Assembly (NCBI RefSeq): GCF_002742645.2
Contig: NZ_CP033875.1
Span: forward strand, 3,760,001 to 3,824,000
Origin: Caulobacter sp. FWC26
GTDB taxonomy: Bacteria > Pseudomonadota > Alphaproteobacteria > Caulobacterales > Caulobacteraceae
Length of the DNA: 64,000 nucleotides
Reading direction: 5' to 3'
This document shows, in pieces, positions 26,765 to 36,187 of the stretch (within the stretch, counting starts at the first letter, position 1; every line of letters begins with the position of its first letter). Under the pieces are notes generated by a model. That model was not told where the DNA came from, ran no database searches, and was given only the letters and a program-made list of their open reading frames with translations. A program made the position numbers and the translations under genes.

Positions 26765-28597
26765 ATGTCCATGCGAAATATCGCCATCATCGCGCACGTC
26801 GATCATGGCAAGACCACCCTCGTCGATCAGCTGCTGGCTCAGTCCGGCGTGTTCCGCGCCAACGAAGCCACCACCGAACGAGCGATGGACTCGAACGACC
26901 AGGAGCGCGAGCGCGGCATCACCATTCTCGCCAAGTGCACCTCGGTGCTGTGGAACGGTGAGGCGGGCGAGACCCGGATCAACATCATCGACACCCCCGG
27001 TCACGCCGACTTCGGCGGCGAGGTCGAGCGGATCCTGGGCATGGTGGACGGCTGCGTCCTGCTGGTCGACGCCGAGGAAGGCGTCATGCCGCAGACCAAG
27101 TTCGTGCTGACCAAGGCGCTGAAGATGGGCCTGCGCCCGATCCTCTGCATCAACAAGGTCGACCGCGCCCACGCCGACCCGGACCGCGTCCACAACGAAA
27201 CCTTCGACCTGTTCGCCGCCATCGGCGCCACGGACGAGCAGCTGGACTTCCCGCACATCTACGCCTCGGGCCGCAATGGCTGGGCGACGCTGGACCTGAA
27301 CCAGCCGAACGACAACCTGGCGCCGCTGTTCGACCTGATCGTCCGCCACGTTCCGCCGCCCAAGGTGGCCGAAAACAAGGACAAGCCGTTCCAGATGCTG
27401 AACGTGCTGATCGAAAGCGATCCGTTCCTGGGCCGCCTGCTGACCGGTCGTATCGCCAGCGGCAAGGCGATCCCCGGCATGGCCATCCATGCCCTGGACC
27501 GTGACGGCAACGAGATCGAGCGCGGCCGCATCACCAAGGTGCTGGCCTTCCGCGGTCTGAAGCGCCAGCCGGTCGACGAAGGCGCCGAGGCGGGCGACAT
27601 CGTCGCCATCGCCGGCATGAGCAAGGCCACCGTGGCCGACACGCTTTGCGCCATGGAAGTCACCGAGGCCCTGCCCGCCCAGCCGATCGACCCGCCGACC
27701 ATCTCGATGACCGTTTCGGTCAACGACAGCCCGCTGGCCGGCCGCGAAGGCGACAAGGTCCAGTCGCGCGTCATCCGCGACCGCCTGCTGCGCGAAGCCG
27801 AGAGCAACGTGGCCATCCGCGTCACCGAGACCTCGGAGAAGGACGCCTACGAAGTCGCCGGTCGCGGCGAACTGCAGCTGGGTGTCTTGATCGAGAACAT
27901 GCGCCGCGAAGGCTTCGAGGTGTCGATCAGCCGCCCGCGCGTGGTCTATCAGACCGGCGAGAACGGCGAGCGCCTGGAACCGATGGAAGACGTGGTCATC
28001 GACGTCGACGACGAGTTCACCGGCATCGTCATCGAAAAGCTGTCGGCGCGTAAGGCCGAGCTGAAGGACATGGGCCCGTCGGGCGCGGGCAAGACCCGCA
28101 TCCAGCTGCTCTCGCCCTCGCGCTCGCTGATCGGCTATCAGGGCGAGTTCCTGACCGACACGCGCGGTTCGGGCGTGCTGAACCGCGTGTTCAGCCACTA
28201 CGAGCCCCACAAGGGCCCGATCGACCAGCAGCGCAAGGGCGTGCTCGTCAGCAACTCGGACGGTGAAACGGCGGCCTACGCCCTGTGGAACCTGGAAGAG
28301 CGCGGCGTGATGTTCGTCGGCGCCGGCGAGAAGACCTACCAGGGCATGATCATCGGCGAAAACAGCCGCTCGGACGACCTGGACGTCAACCCGATGAAGG
28401 CCAAGCAACTGACCAACGTCCGCGCCTCGGGCAAGGACGAGTCGATCCGCCTGACCCCGCCGCGCCGCATGACTCTGGAACAGGCCATCGCCTATATCGA
28501 GGACGATGAGCTGGTCGAGGTTACGCCGAAGAACATCCGCCTGCGCAAGCAGGTCCTGAACCCCTCGTTCCGCAAGAAGCGCAGCAAGGAAGACTAG
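26765..28597 (+). CDS. typA: TypA/BipA ribosome-associated GTPase
   Basis: A 610-aa translational GTPase. G1 is 'AHVDHGKTT' (residues 9-17), the switch I region 'ERERGITI' (about 47-54), G3 'DTPGHADF' (about 77-84) and G4 'NKVD' (about 131-134). Domains II, III and V follow, then the TypA-specific C-terminal domain ([15 protein letters not shown] '[12 protein letters not shown]', '[17 protein letters not shown]', '[17 protein letters not shown]'). Full length for the family. It binds 70S ribosomes and is needed for ribosome assembly/stress and low-temperature growth. It is single, followed by a strong terminator. Confidence 0.97.
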   Translation: MSMRNIAIIAHVDHGKTTLVDQLLAQSGVFRANEATTERAMDSNDQERERGITILAKCTSVLWNGEAGETRINIIDTPGHADFGGEVERILGMVDGCVLLVDAEEGVMPQTKFVLTKALKMGLRPILCINKVDRAHADPDRVHNETFDLFAAIGATDEQLDFPHIYASGRNGWATLDLNQPNDNLAPLFDLIVRHVPPPKVAENKDKPFQMLNVLIESDPFLGRLLTGRIASGKAIPGMAIHALDRDGNEIERGRITKVLAFRGLKRQPVDEGAEAGDIVAIAGMSKATVADTLCAMEVTEALPAQPIDPPTISMTVSVNDSPLAGREGDKVQSRVIRDRLLREAESNVAIRVTETSEKDAYEVAGRGELQLGVLIENMRREGFEVSISRPRVVYQTGENGERLEPMEDVVIDVDDEFTGIVIEKLSARKAELKDMGPSGAGKTRIQLLSPSRSLIGYQGEFLTDTRGSGVLNRVFSHYEPHKGPIDQQRKGVLVSNSDGETAAYALWNLEERGVMFVGAGEKTYQGMIIGENSRSDDLDVNPMKAKQLTNVRASGKDESIRLTPPRRMTLEQAIAYIEDDELVEVTPKNIRLRKQVLNPSFRKKRSKED

Positions 28598-28619
28598 GAT
28601 CTCCAGATCCGACCAGAAG

Positions 28620-28651
28620 GGCCGCCGTTCTCCGGAACGGCGGCCTTTTTT
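28620..28651 (+). terminator. Intrinsic terminator of typA
   Basis: An 11-bp perfect stem (GGCCGCCGTTC / GAACGGCGGCC), TCCG loop and six T, 22 nt after the typA stop. Confidence 0.95.
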
Positions 28652-28684
28652 CTGGGCCGCGTCATCTTGTCGCCCGCAGGCGAC

Positions 28685-28699
28685 TTAACCCCGGATTTA
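28685..28699. promoter_or_regulatory. CtrA-box-like site upstream of the GGDEF-EAL gene
   Basis: TTAA-CCCCGGA-TTTA matches the Caulobacter CtrA consensus TTAA-N7-TTAA with one mismatch, 59 nt before the start codon. Single short motifs occur by chance, so this is tentative. Confidence 0.35.
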
Positions 28700-28757
28700 C
28701 CGAAAAGAACGATGTTCTGACGGGGAAATCTCGGTTCCGGAAGACCAAGGATCGCGC

Positions 28758-31184
28758 GTGCGCGCCACCATCAGTTCGCTGCTCCATCGCGCCGTCGCCT
28801 CCCTCCAGGTCCCCGCGCTGGCGGACGCCCCTGAGGCGCTGGCCGGTCGTGTGCGCATGGAGCAGGTGCAGAGCATCCTGCGCATGACGCCGGTGATGAT
28901 GAGCGCCAACATCGCCATCGCCTTCCTGGTGTCCATGGCGGGCCTGACCCACCCCCACCGCGTCACGATCGGCGTGTGGGCCGCGCTGGTGATGAGCTAC
29001 GCCCTGCTGGGGCTTCGCGGCTGGGTCGCCTCGCAACGCAGCAAAACTGGAAAGGCCGCCGTCTCCGCGCGGGGCGTTCGTCGCATCGCGCTGCAAGCCG
29101 GCGTTCTGGGATGCCTCTGGGGCGCCCTGCCGCTGATGACCCTTCGCCCGGGCGACAATAGCGCCTTGCCGATGATGGTCGCCTCGGTGACGGCCGGGAT
29201 GGTCGGTTGCGGCGGCTTCGCCCTGCTGACCCTGCCCGCCGCCGCCATGGCCTATTCGACGCCGATGGTTCTGGGCTCGGCCTACATGCTGGCGGCCAGC
29301 GGCGATCCGATTCTCTATGCCTTGGGCGGCCTGCTGCTGTTCTGCTACGCGGTCGTCACCGTCTCGTGCCTGTCGCACGCCCGGATCTTCGTCGAGCGGC
29401 TGATCGCCGCCGATGAGCTGGAAAAGCAGAAGCAGGTCGTCAGCCTTTTGCTCTCCGACTTCGAGGAAGGCGCCAGCGACTGGCTCTGGGAGGTCGACGC
29501 CTCGGGCCGCCTGACCTACGTCTCAGACCGAATGGCCGCCGCCGCCGGCGTGCCGAAGGAGACCCTGCTGGGTCAGCCGATGTCGGACCTGTGCGGCGCG
29601 GCCGAAGGCCCCGGCGGCGCGTTCGCCGCCCTCTCGGCGCTGTTCGCCGAGCAAAAGACCTTCCGCGACATGGTCGTCTCGATCACCAGCGGTCCGGACA
29701 CCGAGTCCCAGACGGCCCACTGGTGGTCGCTGTCGGCCAAGCCGGTGCATGACCTCGACGGCTGCTTCATCGGCTTCCGGGGCGTGGGCGCCGACATCAC
29801 CCAGGCCCGCGAGGACCAGGAGCGGATCTCGCGCCTGGCGCACTACGACGTCCTGACCCAGCTGCCCAACCGCCTGTCGCTGCTGCAGTCGCTGGGCCAG
29901 GCCTGGCTGGAGCACGGGCGCGAGTCGGGCGCGGGCTGCGCCGTGATGTGTCTGGACCTCGACCACTTCAAGGGCGTCAACGACAGCCTGGGCCATCCGG
30001 TGGGCGACGCCCTGCTGGTGCAGGTGGCCTCGCGGCTGCGGACCTGCGTCGGTGACGCGGGCATGGTCGCCCGTCTCGGCGGCGACGAGTTCGCGGTGAT
30101 CTGCGCGCCCGCGCCCAGTCGCGAGGCCTTGGCGACCCTGGCGCTGTCAATCGTCGAGACGCTCTCGGCGCCCTACGACATCTTCCGGCACAACGTGCTG
30201 ATCGGCGCCAGCGTGGGCATCGCCGTGGCCCCGCAGGACGCCGACGACCCCGATGGCCTGCTCAAGAACGCCGATCTGGCCCTTTACCGCGCCAAGGGCG
30301 ACGGCCGGGGGGCCTATCGGTTCTTCGAGACGGCCATGGACGTCCTGGCGCAGGAGCGCCGCGCCCTGGAGCTGGACCTGCGTGAGGCGCTCGCTCGCGA
30401 CGAGTTGAAGCTGTTCTTCCAACCGCTGATCGGCCGCCGCGACAACGAAACCACCGGCTTCGAGGCGCTGTTGCGCTGGCAGCACCCGACGCGCGGCCTG
30501 GTGCCGCCGTCCGACTTCATCGAGTGCGCCGAGCAGTGGGGCCTGATCGGCAAGATCGGCGAGTGGGTGCTGACCGAGGCCTGCCGCACGGCCGCCACCT
30601 GGCCCTCGCACCTGACGGTCGCGGTCAACCTGTCGCCGAACCAGTTCACCTCTGGCGACCTCGTCGATCAGGTCCGCGCGGCGCTGGCGGCCTCCAACCT
30701 GACGCCCTCGCGCCTGGAGCTGGAAATCACCGAGGGCCTCTTGCTGCATGACAGCGCCAAGACCCTGGAACAGCTGGCCGCGCTGAAGGCGCTGGGCGTC
30801 AAGATCGCCATGGACGACTTCGGCACCGGCTATTCCAGCCTCGCCTACCTGTGGCGGTTCCCGTTCGACAAGATCAAGATCGACCGTTCGTTCGTGGCCG
30901 AGATGCAGGACAATGCGGCCATCGCCGATATCCTGCGCACGATCGCCCTGCTGGGCCAGACCCTGAACCTGGAGGTCACCGCCGAGGGCGTGGAAACCCA
31001 GGCCCAGGCTCAGCTGCTGGCCGAGATGCGTTGCGACCAGTTCCAGGGCTTCCTGTTCGGTCGGCCGATGCCGGTCAGCGACATCCCGAGCTTCCTGGTC
31101 TCCAACCTCGCCCAACGCATGCGCCGAGGGCACGAGGCGGAGCCGGACGACGCCGGACTGCTCAATTCCCAGGCCCCGGGCTAA
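28758..31184 (+). CDS. Membrane-bound GGDEF-EAL cyclic-di-GMP protein with PAS domain
   Basis: An 808-aa protein starting at GTG. Its N-terminal third is membrane-embedded (about five helices, residues 45-220), followed by a helix and a PAS domain (about 240-355; DWLWEVDASGRLTYVSD is the PAS start and 'RDMVVSI...' its core). The diguanylate cyclase domain has an intact GGDEF (residues 441-445) after 'DLDHFKGVNDSLGH'. The EAL phosphodiesterase domain is also intact at its first motif (E569-A-L) with 'VNLSPNQF', 'LEITEG', 'MDDFGTGYSSLAYL' and 'KIDRSFV'. Both active sites look competent, so net activity cannot be told from sequence. A CtrA-like box lies upstream. Confidence 0.92.
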   Translation: MRATISSLLHRAVASLQVPALADAPEALAGRVRMEQVQSILRMTPVMMSANIAIAFLVSMAGLTHPHRVTIGVWAALVMSYALLGLRGWVASQRSKTGKAAVSARGVRRIALQAGVLGCLWGALPLMTLRPGDNSALPMMVASVTAGMVGCGGFALLTLPAAAMAYSTPMVLGSAYMLAASGDPILYALGGLLLFCYAVVTVSCLSHARIFVERLIAADELEKQKQVVSLLLSDFEEGASDWLWEVDASGRLTYVSDRMAAAAGVPKETLLGQPMSDLCGAAEGPGGAFAALSALFAEQKTFRDMVVSITSGPDTESQTAHWWSLSAKPVHDLDGCFIGFRGVGADITQAREDQERISRLAHYDVLTQLPNRLSLLQSLGQAWLEHGRESGAGCAVMCLDLDHFKGVNDSLGHPVGDALLVQVASRLRTCVGDAGMVARLGGDEFAVICAPAPSREALATLALSIVETLSAPYDIFRHNVLIGASVGIAVAPQDADDPDGLLKNADLALYRAKGDGRGAYRFFETAMDVLAQERRALELDLREALARDELKLFFQPLIGRRDNETTGFEALLRWQHPTRGLVPPSDFIECAEQWGLIGKIGEWVLTEACRTAATWPSHLTVAVNLSPNQFTSGDLVDQVRAALAASNLTPSRLELEITEGLLLHDSAKTLEQLAALKALGVKIAMDDFGTGYSSLAYLWRFPFDKIKIDRSFVAEMQDNAAIADILRTIALLGQTLNLEVTAEGVETQAQAQLLAEMRCDQFQGFLFGRPMPVSDIPSFLVSNLAQRMRRGHEAEPDDAGLLNSQAPG

Positions 31185-31290
31185 ACCGTCAGCAAACCGT
31201 CACAAATAAAGTAACATTCTGCATACTTAGCGCAGTACGGGGCAGGTTAGCCGCCCCGACTCTCAGGGATGGCCAACCTGAGGGGGTTTC

Positions 31291-34200
31291 ATGTCTTTCG
31301 CTCGCAAGCTCGCCGCGGGAGCGGCGTTCGGCGCGTTGTCGTTCGCCTTCGCCGCGCCGGCTGTCCACGCCCAACAAACCACCGCCGCCGTGCGCGGCGT
31401 CACCGTTGACGACAAGGGCGCGCCGATCGCCGGCGCGACGGTCACGGTCACCCACGTCCCCAGCGGCACCGACCAGGTGGTCGTCACCAACGAGGCCGGC
31501 GCATTCGACGCGCGCGGTCTGCGCGTGGGCGGTCCCTACAAGGTCACCGCCACCGGCCAGGGCTTCGCGTCGCAGACGCTGGGCGACCTGTTCCTGAACG
31601 TCGGCGACGCCCAGCGCGTCCGCCTGACCCTGGTTCCGGCCAGCGAAGTGTCGGAAATCGTCATCACCGCCGCCAAGGCCGCCACCACCAGCCAGCTGGC
31701 CAATGTCGGCTCGCGCACCACCCTGGGCCGCGACCAGATCGACGCCGTCGTGTCGGTCAAGCGCGACATCCGCGACATCGGCCGCCGCGACCCGCTGGCC
31801 AATCTCGACTTCGTGGCCCGCGGCACCGGTCCGTCGGGCGGCCTTTACATCGCCGGCTCGGCGCCGCGCGCCAACCGCATCACCATCGACGGCGTGCGCT
31901 CGGCCGACAGCTACGGCCTGAACACCGGCGGCCTGTCGACCAACCGCGGCCCGATCTCGTTCGAGGCGCTGGAACAGGTCGCGATCCAGGCCGTGCCGTT
32001 CGACGTCGAAGACGGCGATTTCACCGGCGGCGCGCTGAACCTGATCATGCGCTCGGGCGGCAACGACTTCCACGGCTCGCTGTTCTCCAACGAGCGCACC
32101 ACCCGCCTGGTCGGCAACAAGCTGCCGATCGTCGGCTTCACCAACAACGACGTGCTCCAGGCGCCGCTGAGCGGCTTCCGGAAGGTGAAGAACCAGATCG
32201 CCGAGACCAACTACGGCTTCTTCCTCTCGGGTCCGATCATTAAGGACCGCCTGTTCTTCGCGGCCTCGTACGAGAAGTTCTCCAGCTCCGACACCACGGG
32301 CGTTGGTCCGATCGGCGGCGGGTTCGCCAACACCTTCAACCGCATCCCGGGCGTCTCGACCGGTACGGGCGCCAGCCAGGCCGACATCGACGCGGTGCTG
32401 GCCAATTGGAGCGGCTATGCGGCCTCGTCGATGCTGAAGCCAGGCTCGGTGGCGCTGGTCGAACCGATCCTCGACGAGAAGTCGTCGATCAAGATCGACT
32501 ACAACATCACCGACAAGCACCGCCTGTCGGCCACCTATCGCCACGCCTTCAGCTCGGTTTGGAAGCGCAGCCCCTCGGCCACCGCGATCAGCCTGGACAC
32601 CAACTGGTACGTCCAGCCCGAGAACGAGGACAACTACGCCCTGCAGCTGAACTCGCGCTGGAGCCCGACCCTGGCGACCGAGGCGCGCGTGGCGTTCCGC
32701 GGCTATCAGCGCGGCCAGCTGCCGCCGGTGGGCCAGGGCTTTGCCAACGTCTCGATCTGCACCGACTCGGCTTTCGGCACCGGCGCGGCCTTCTCGTGCT
32801 CGTCGGGCGTGCCGTCGATCAACTTCGGCCCCGACCAGTTCCGCCAGGCCAACGTTCTGAAGACCAAGGACACCTCGGGCTCGTTCGTCGCCAACTACAC
32901 CGGCTTCGACAACCACCAGATCAAGCTGGGCTACCAGTATCGCGGGATGGAGATCTACAATCTCTTCCTGCAGGCGGCGCGCGGCGTCTACTACTTCGAC
33001 AGCGTCGCCGAGTTCCAGGCGGGTCAGGCCAACCAGCTGTCGTACGGCAACTCGCTGACCGGCACGGCCACCGACGCTGCGGCGGTGCTGGACTACAAGG
33101 TCCACTCGCTGCTGGCTCAGGACACCTGGGACGTCACCGACGCCCTCACGGTGAACTTCGGGGTTCGCTGGGACCACTACGCCGCCGACAAGAAACCGAC
33201 GCTCAACAGCAACTTCATCAACCGCTACGGCTATTCCAACCAGACCACCTATGACGGCATCGACGTGGTGATGCCGCGCGTCTCGGCCAAGTACAACAGC
33301 GACTGGTTCGAGCTGTCGGGCGGCTTTGGCCTCGTGTCGGGCGGCCTGCCGGACGTTTTCCTGGGCAACAGCTACGGCGGCACCACCGGCGCCCTGACCA
33401 ACAGCTTCGCGATCCGCCGCACCACCAACGGCACGCTCTCGACGGCCGACGACACCTTCGTCGACACCGCCACCAACCAAGCCATCGACCCGTCGATCGG
33501 CAACGCCCTGCTGACAATCAACAAGGCTTCGCCCTCGTTCATCACAAGCCCGGCAGCCGTGGCCCAGACCCTGCTGACGGCCGACAGCGCCAGCCGTCGC
33601 AACGCCTACACCAACTCGCTGGCCCCCGGCTTCAAGATGCCGGCCGACTGGAAGACCAACCTTTCGTTCAAGACCACCCAGTTCGGCATCGACTGGGGCG
33701 TTGACGCGGTGGCCAGCTGGTCGGAGGTCAATGTGGCGTTCCGCGACGCCCGCGCCCGTCGCCTGACCGTCAACGGCGTCCAGCAGTACACGCCGGACGG
33801 CCGCGCCCGTTACGACGGCCTGGTGATCCCCGGCGCCAACGCCGCGGCGATCAACGTCAACCGCGCAGCGTTGGGCCTGCCGGTCGTCGCCAACGCCGAC
33901 CTGGCCAATCTGGGCCTGTTCGGCGACATCCAGGCCTACAACCCGTCGACCAAGAACTGGACGCGCACGCTCGCCCTGTCGGCCCGCCGCAACATCTTCG
34001 GCGTCGACACCTGGGCCGCCTACACCTGGCAGTACGGTCATCAGTACGGCGGCATCTCGGAGTTCGGCACCACCGCCGGGGGCAACTCCACGAGCGGCAA
34101 CTACTATGCCGACCAGGGCTTTGACCTGGATCCGAACGCCGCCGCCGAGGGCAAGTCGAACAACCTGATCCGCAACTCGCTGAAGGTGAACCTGAGCTAC

Positions 34201-34854
34201 AAGCTCGAGCTGCGTCCGGGCTGGGTGTCGCGCTTCACCCTGTTCGGCGAGCGTCGCGACGGTCGTCCGATCAGCTTCCTGATGACCGACCCGGCCGGCG
34301 GCCGTAACCCCACCTTCGGCGTGTCGCGCGACGACGCCCTGGCCTACATCCCGAACCTGAACAGCCCGGACGCGGCCAACCCGCTGAAGTTCGTGAGCGC
34401 GTCGGGCACGACGGTGTTCTTCGACAGCCAGGCCTCGGTCGACAAGCTCAAGGCTCTGGTCAACCAGTTCGGCCTGCCGATGGGCAAGATCGTGCCGCGC
34501 GGTTTCGGCAAGAACCCCAGCGTCGACCGCATCGACTTCCAGTACGCCCAGGAAATCCCCTCGCCGATCCGCGGCCACAGCCTGCTGTTCACGGTGGACA
34601 TCCAGAACCTGGGCAACCTGCTCGACAAGAAGTGGGGCGTGGTCAAGGAGTACACCAACAGCCGCTCGGGCGGCGTGGTGGTCAACGCCCAATGCGCCAA
34701 GGCCGACGGGACGGCCGCCGGTTCGGCGGACCCGACCTGCGTGGCCTATCGCTACAGCTACACCACCGCCTCGCCGGCCAGCCTGGCCGTCCCGACGGTC
34801 GACCAGGCCGCCAGCCTGTGGTCGGTGGGCATGGGCCTGAAGTACCGCTTCTAG
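31291..34854 (+). CDS. Oar-like TonB-dependent receptor with carboxypeptidase-regulatory domain
   Basis: A 1187-aa outer-membrane protein. Signal peptide is residues 1-27 (AVHA-QQ). Residues 32-110 form a CarboxypepD_reg/Ig-like domain (VRGVTVDDKGAPIAGATVTVTH), then a plug with 'GRRDPLANLDFVARG' and 'ITIDGVRSADSYGLNTGG'. The large barrel ends LKYRF. This is the Oar subfamily, bigger than classical TBDRs; in other bacteria such proteins import large or peptide-like substrates or take part in surface adhesion. No partner genes flank it. Two near-identical 'AACCGTCA' repeats lie about 90 nt upstream, and a strong terminator follows 27 nt after the stop. Confidence 0.92.
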   Translation: MSFARKLAAGAAFGALSFAFAAPAVHAQQTTAAVRGVTVDDKGAPIAGATVTVTHVPSGTDQVVVTNEAGAFDARGLRVGGPYKVTATGQGFASQTLGDLFLNVGDAQRVRLTLVPASEVSEIVITAAKAATTSQLANVGSRTTLGRDQIDAVVSVKRDIRDIGRRDPLANLDFVARGTGPSGGLYIAGSAPRANRITIDGVRSADSYGLNTGGLSTNRGPISFEALEQVAIQAVPFDVEDGDFTGGALNLIMRSGGNDFHGSLFSNERTTRLVGNKLPIVGFTNNDVLQAPLSGFRKVKNQIAETNYGFFLSGPIIKDRLFFAASYEKFSSSDTTGVGPIGGGFANTFNRIPGVSTGTGASQADIDAVLANWSGYAASSMLKPGSVALVEPILDEKSSIKIDYNITDKHRLSATYRHAFSSVWKRSPSATAISLDTNWYVQPENEDNYALQLNSRWSPTLATEARVAFRGYQRGQLPPVGQGFANVSICTDSAFGTGAAFSCSSGVPSINFGPDQFRQANVLKTKDTSGSFVANYTGFDNHQIKLGYQYRGMEIYNLFLQAARGVYYFDSVAEFQAGQANQLSYGNSLTGTATDAAAVLDYKVHSLLAQDTWDVTDALTVNFGVRWDHYAADKKPTLNSNFINRYGYSNQTTYDGIDVVMPRVSAKYNSDWFELSGGFGLVSGGLPDVFLGNSYGGTTGALTNSFAIRRTTNGTLSTADDTFVDTATNQAIDPSIGNALLTINKASPSFITSPAAVAQTLLTADSASRRNAYTNSLAPGFKMPADWKTNLSFKTTQFGIDWGVDAVASWSEVNVAFRDARARRLTVNGVQQYTPDGRARYDGLVIPGANAAAINVNRAALGLPVVANADLANLGLFGDIQAYNPSTKNWTRTLALSARRNIFGVDTWAAYTWQYGHQYGGISEFGTTAGGNSTSGNYYADQGFDLDPNAAAEGKSNNLIRNSLKVNLSYKLELRPGWVSRFTLFGERRDGRPISFLMTDPAGGRNPTFGVSRDDALAYIPNLNSPDAANPLKFVSASGTTVFFDSQASVDKLKALVNQFGLPMGKIVPRGFGKNPSVDRIDFQYAQEIPSPIRGHSLLFTVDIQNLGNLLDKKWGVVKEYTNSRSGGVVVNAQCAKADGTAAGSADPTCVAYRYSYTTASPASLAVPTVDQAASLWSVGMGLKYRF

Positions 34855-34881
34855 AAGCGCGCGCTCCGCAAGGATCGCCAA

Positions 34882-34908
34882 GGGCGCGGCTTCGGCCGCG
34901 CCCTTTTT
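34882..34908 (+). terminator. Intrinsic terminator of the Oar-like receptor
   Basis: A 9-bp perfect stem (GGGCGCGGC / GCCGCGCCC) closed by a TTCG tetraloop and followed by TTTTT. Confidence 0.96.
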
Positions 34909-34946
34909 CGTGGCCGATGCGCGGGGCGGGATGCTACCCCTCGGCC

Positions 34947-36107
34947 ATGGTCCACCCCGTCTTCGACAACCTGTCCACCACGATCTTCGAGCGCATGAGC
35001 GGCCTGGCCCGCCAGCACGGCGCCATCAATCTGGGGCAGGGCTTTCCCGACGATCAGGGCCCTCTGCCCGTTCGCGAAGCCGCCGCGCGGGCCCTGATCG
35101 AAGGCTCGAACCAGTATCCGCCGATGCGAGGTCTGCCCGAGTTGCGGGCCGCCGTCGCCAGCCACTATGCGCGCACGCAGGACCTGACCCTGGATCCCGA
35201 CAGCGAGATCGTCATCACCTCCGGGGCCACCGAGGCCCTGGCGGCGGCGTTCACGTCGCTGATCTCGCCCGGCGACGAGGTGGTGCTGTTCCAGCCGCTC
35301 TATGACGCCTATCTGCCGCTGGTGCGTCGCGCGGGCGGCGTCCCGAAGCTGGTCCGGCTCTCACCGCCCGACTGGCGCTTCGACCGCGCCATGCTGGAGG
35401 CAGCGTTCTCGGACCGCACGCGAATGGTGGTGCTGAACAGCCCGCTGAACCCCGCCGGCGTGGTCACGCCCGATGAGGATCTGGCGCTGCTGGCCGAGTT
35501 CTGCGTTCGCCATGGCGCGGTGGCCGTCTGCGACGAGGTCTGGGAGGCCGTGGTCTTCGACGGGCGCCGCCATCGGCCGCTGATGAGTTTCCCCGGCATG
35601 CGCGAGCGCACGGTCAAGATCGGCTCGGCCGGCAAGCTGTTCGGCATGACCGGCTGGAAGGTCGGCTTCCTCTGCGCCGCCCCGCCGCTGGCCAAGGCCC
35701 TGGCGGCCGCCCACCAGTTCCTGACCTTCACCACCCCGCCCAACCTGCAGGCGGGCGTGGCCTGGGGCCTGGAGCACCACCGCGCCTGGTTCGACGAGAT
35801 GCCGGCGGCCCTGCAACGCGCCCGCGACCGCCTGACCGAGGGCCTGCGCGCGGCCGGCTATGTCGTGCTGGAGAGCCAGGGCACCTATTTCCTGAACGTC
35901 GACCTCGCCGCCTCCGGGATCGCGCTGGACGACGTCACCTTCTGCGAGCGCTGCGTGACCGAGCACGGCGTCGCGGCCATTCCCGTCTCGGCCTTCTTCG
36001 CGGAAGATCCGGTGACCAGCGTGGTCCGCCTCTGCTTCGCCAAGGCCGACGCGACGCTGGACGAGGCGGTCCAGCGGCTAGCGGCGGCGAAGGCGGCGTT
36101 GGGGTGA
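34947..36107 (+). CDS. PLP-dependent aminotransferase, class I/II (methionine/kynurenine aminotransferase-like)
   Basis: A 386-aa fold-type I aminotransferase. The ATG at 34947 opens MVHPVFDNLSTTIFERMSGLA, followed by the substrate-proximal 'INLGQGFPDD' (residues 28-37). 'ITSGATEALAA' is the phosphate/ring-stacking region, 'NSPLNPAG' the Asn that contacts PLP O3, 'CDEVWEAVVFDG' the Asp to the pyridine nitrogen, and 'SAGKLFGMTGWKVG' carries the Schiff-base Lys. 'FITTPPN'-like 'FTTPPNLQ' and a C-terminal Arg (VVRLCFAK) complete the site. The pattern is that of YbdL/kynurenine aminotransferases. It is monocistronic, so the substrate is not fixed by context. Confidence 0.92.
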   Translation: MVHPVFDNLSTTIFERMSGLARQHGAINLGQGFPDDQGPLPVREAAARALIEGSNQYPPMRGLPELRAAVASHYARTQDLTLDPDSEIVITSGATEALAAAFTSLISPGDEVVLFQPLYDAYLPLVRRAGGVPKLVRLSPPDWRFDRAMLEAAFSDRTRMVVLNSPLNPAGVVTPDEDLALLAEFCVRHGAVAVCDEVWEAVVFDGRRHRPLMSFPGMRERTVKIGSAGKLFGMTGWKVGFLCAAPPLAKALAAAHQFLTFTTPPNLQAGVAWGLEHHRAWFDEMPAALQRARDRLTEGLRAAGYVVLESQGTYFLNVDLAASGIALDDVTFCERCVTEHGVAAIPVSAFFAEDPVTSVVRLCFAKADATLDEAVQRLAAAKAALG

Positions 36108-36187
36108 AGCGCTCTGGTCGGAGGAGCGGTGACCGAGGTTATCCGCCCAAGGCCGCCCCTGACTTGTTTCCTCCGCGCTGTACAGCC

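Noticed and set aside
31189..34881. Very long open frame antisense to the Oar-like receptor (and similar ones opposite other large genes, e.g. 9660-12041, 36104-38641, 43114-45159)
   Set aside because: These are mirror frames caused by high GC at third codon positions; they lack domains, ribosome sites and plausible composition.
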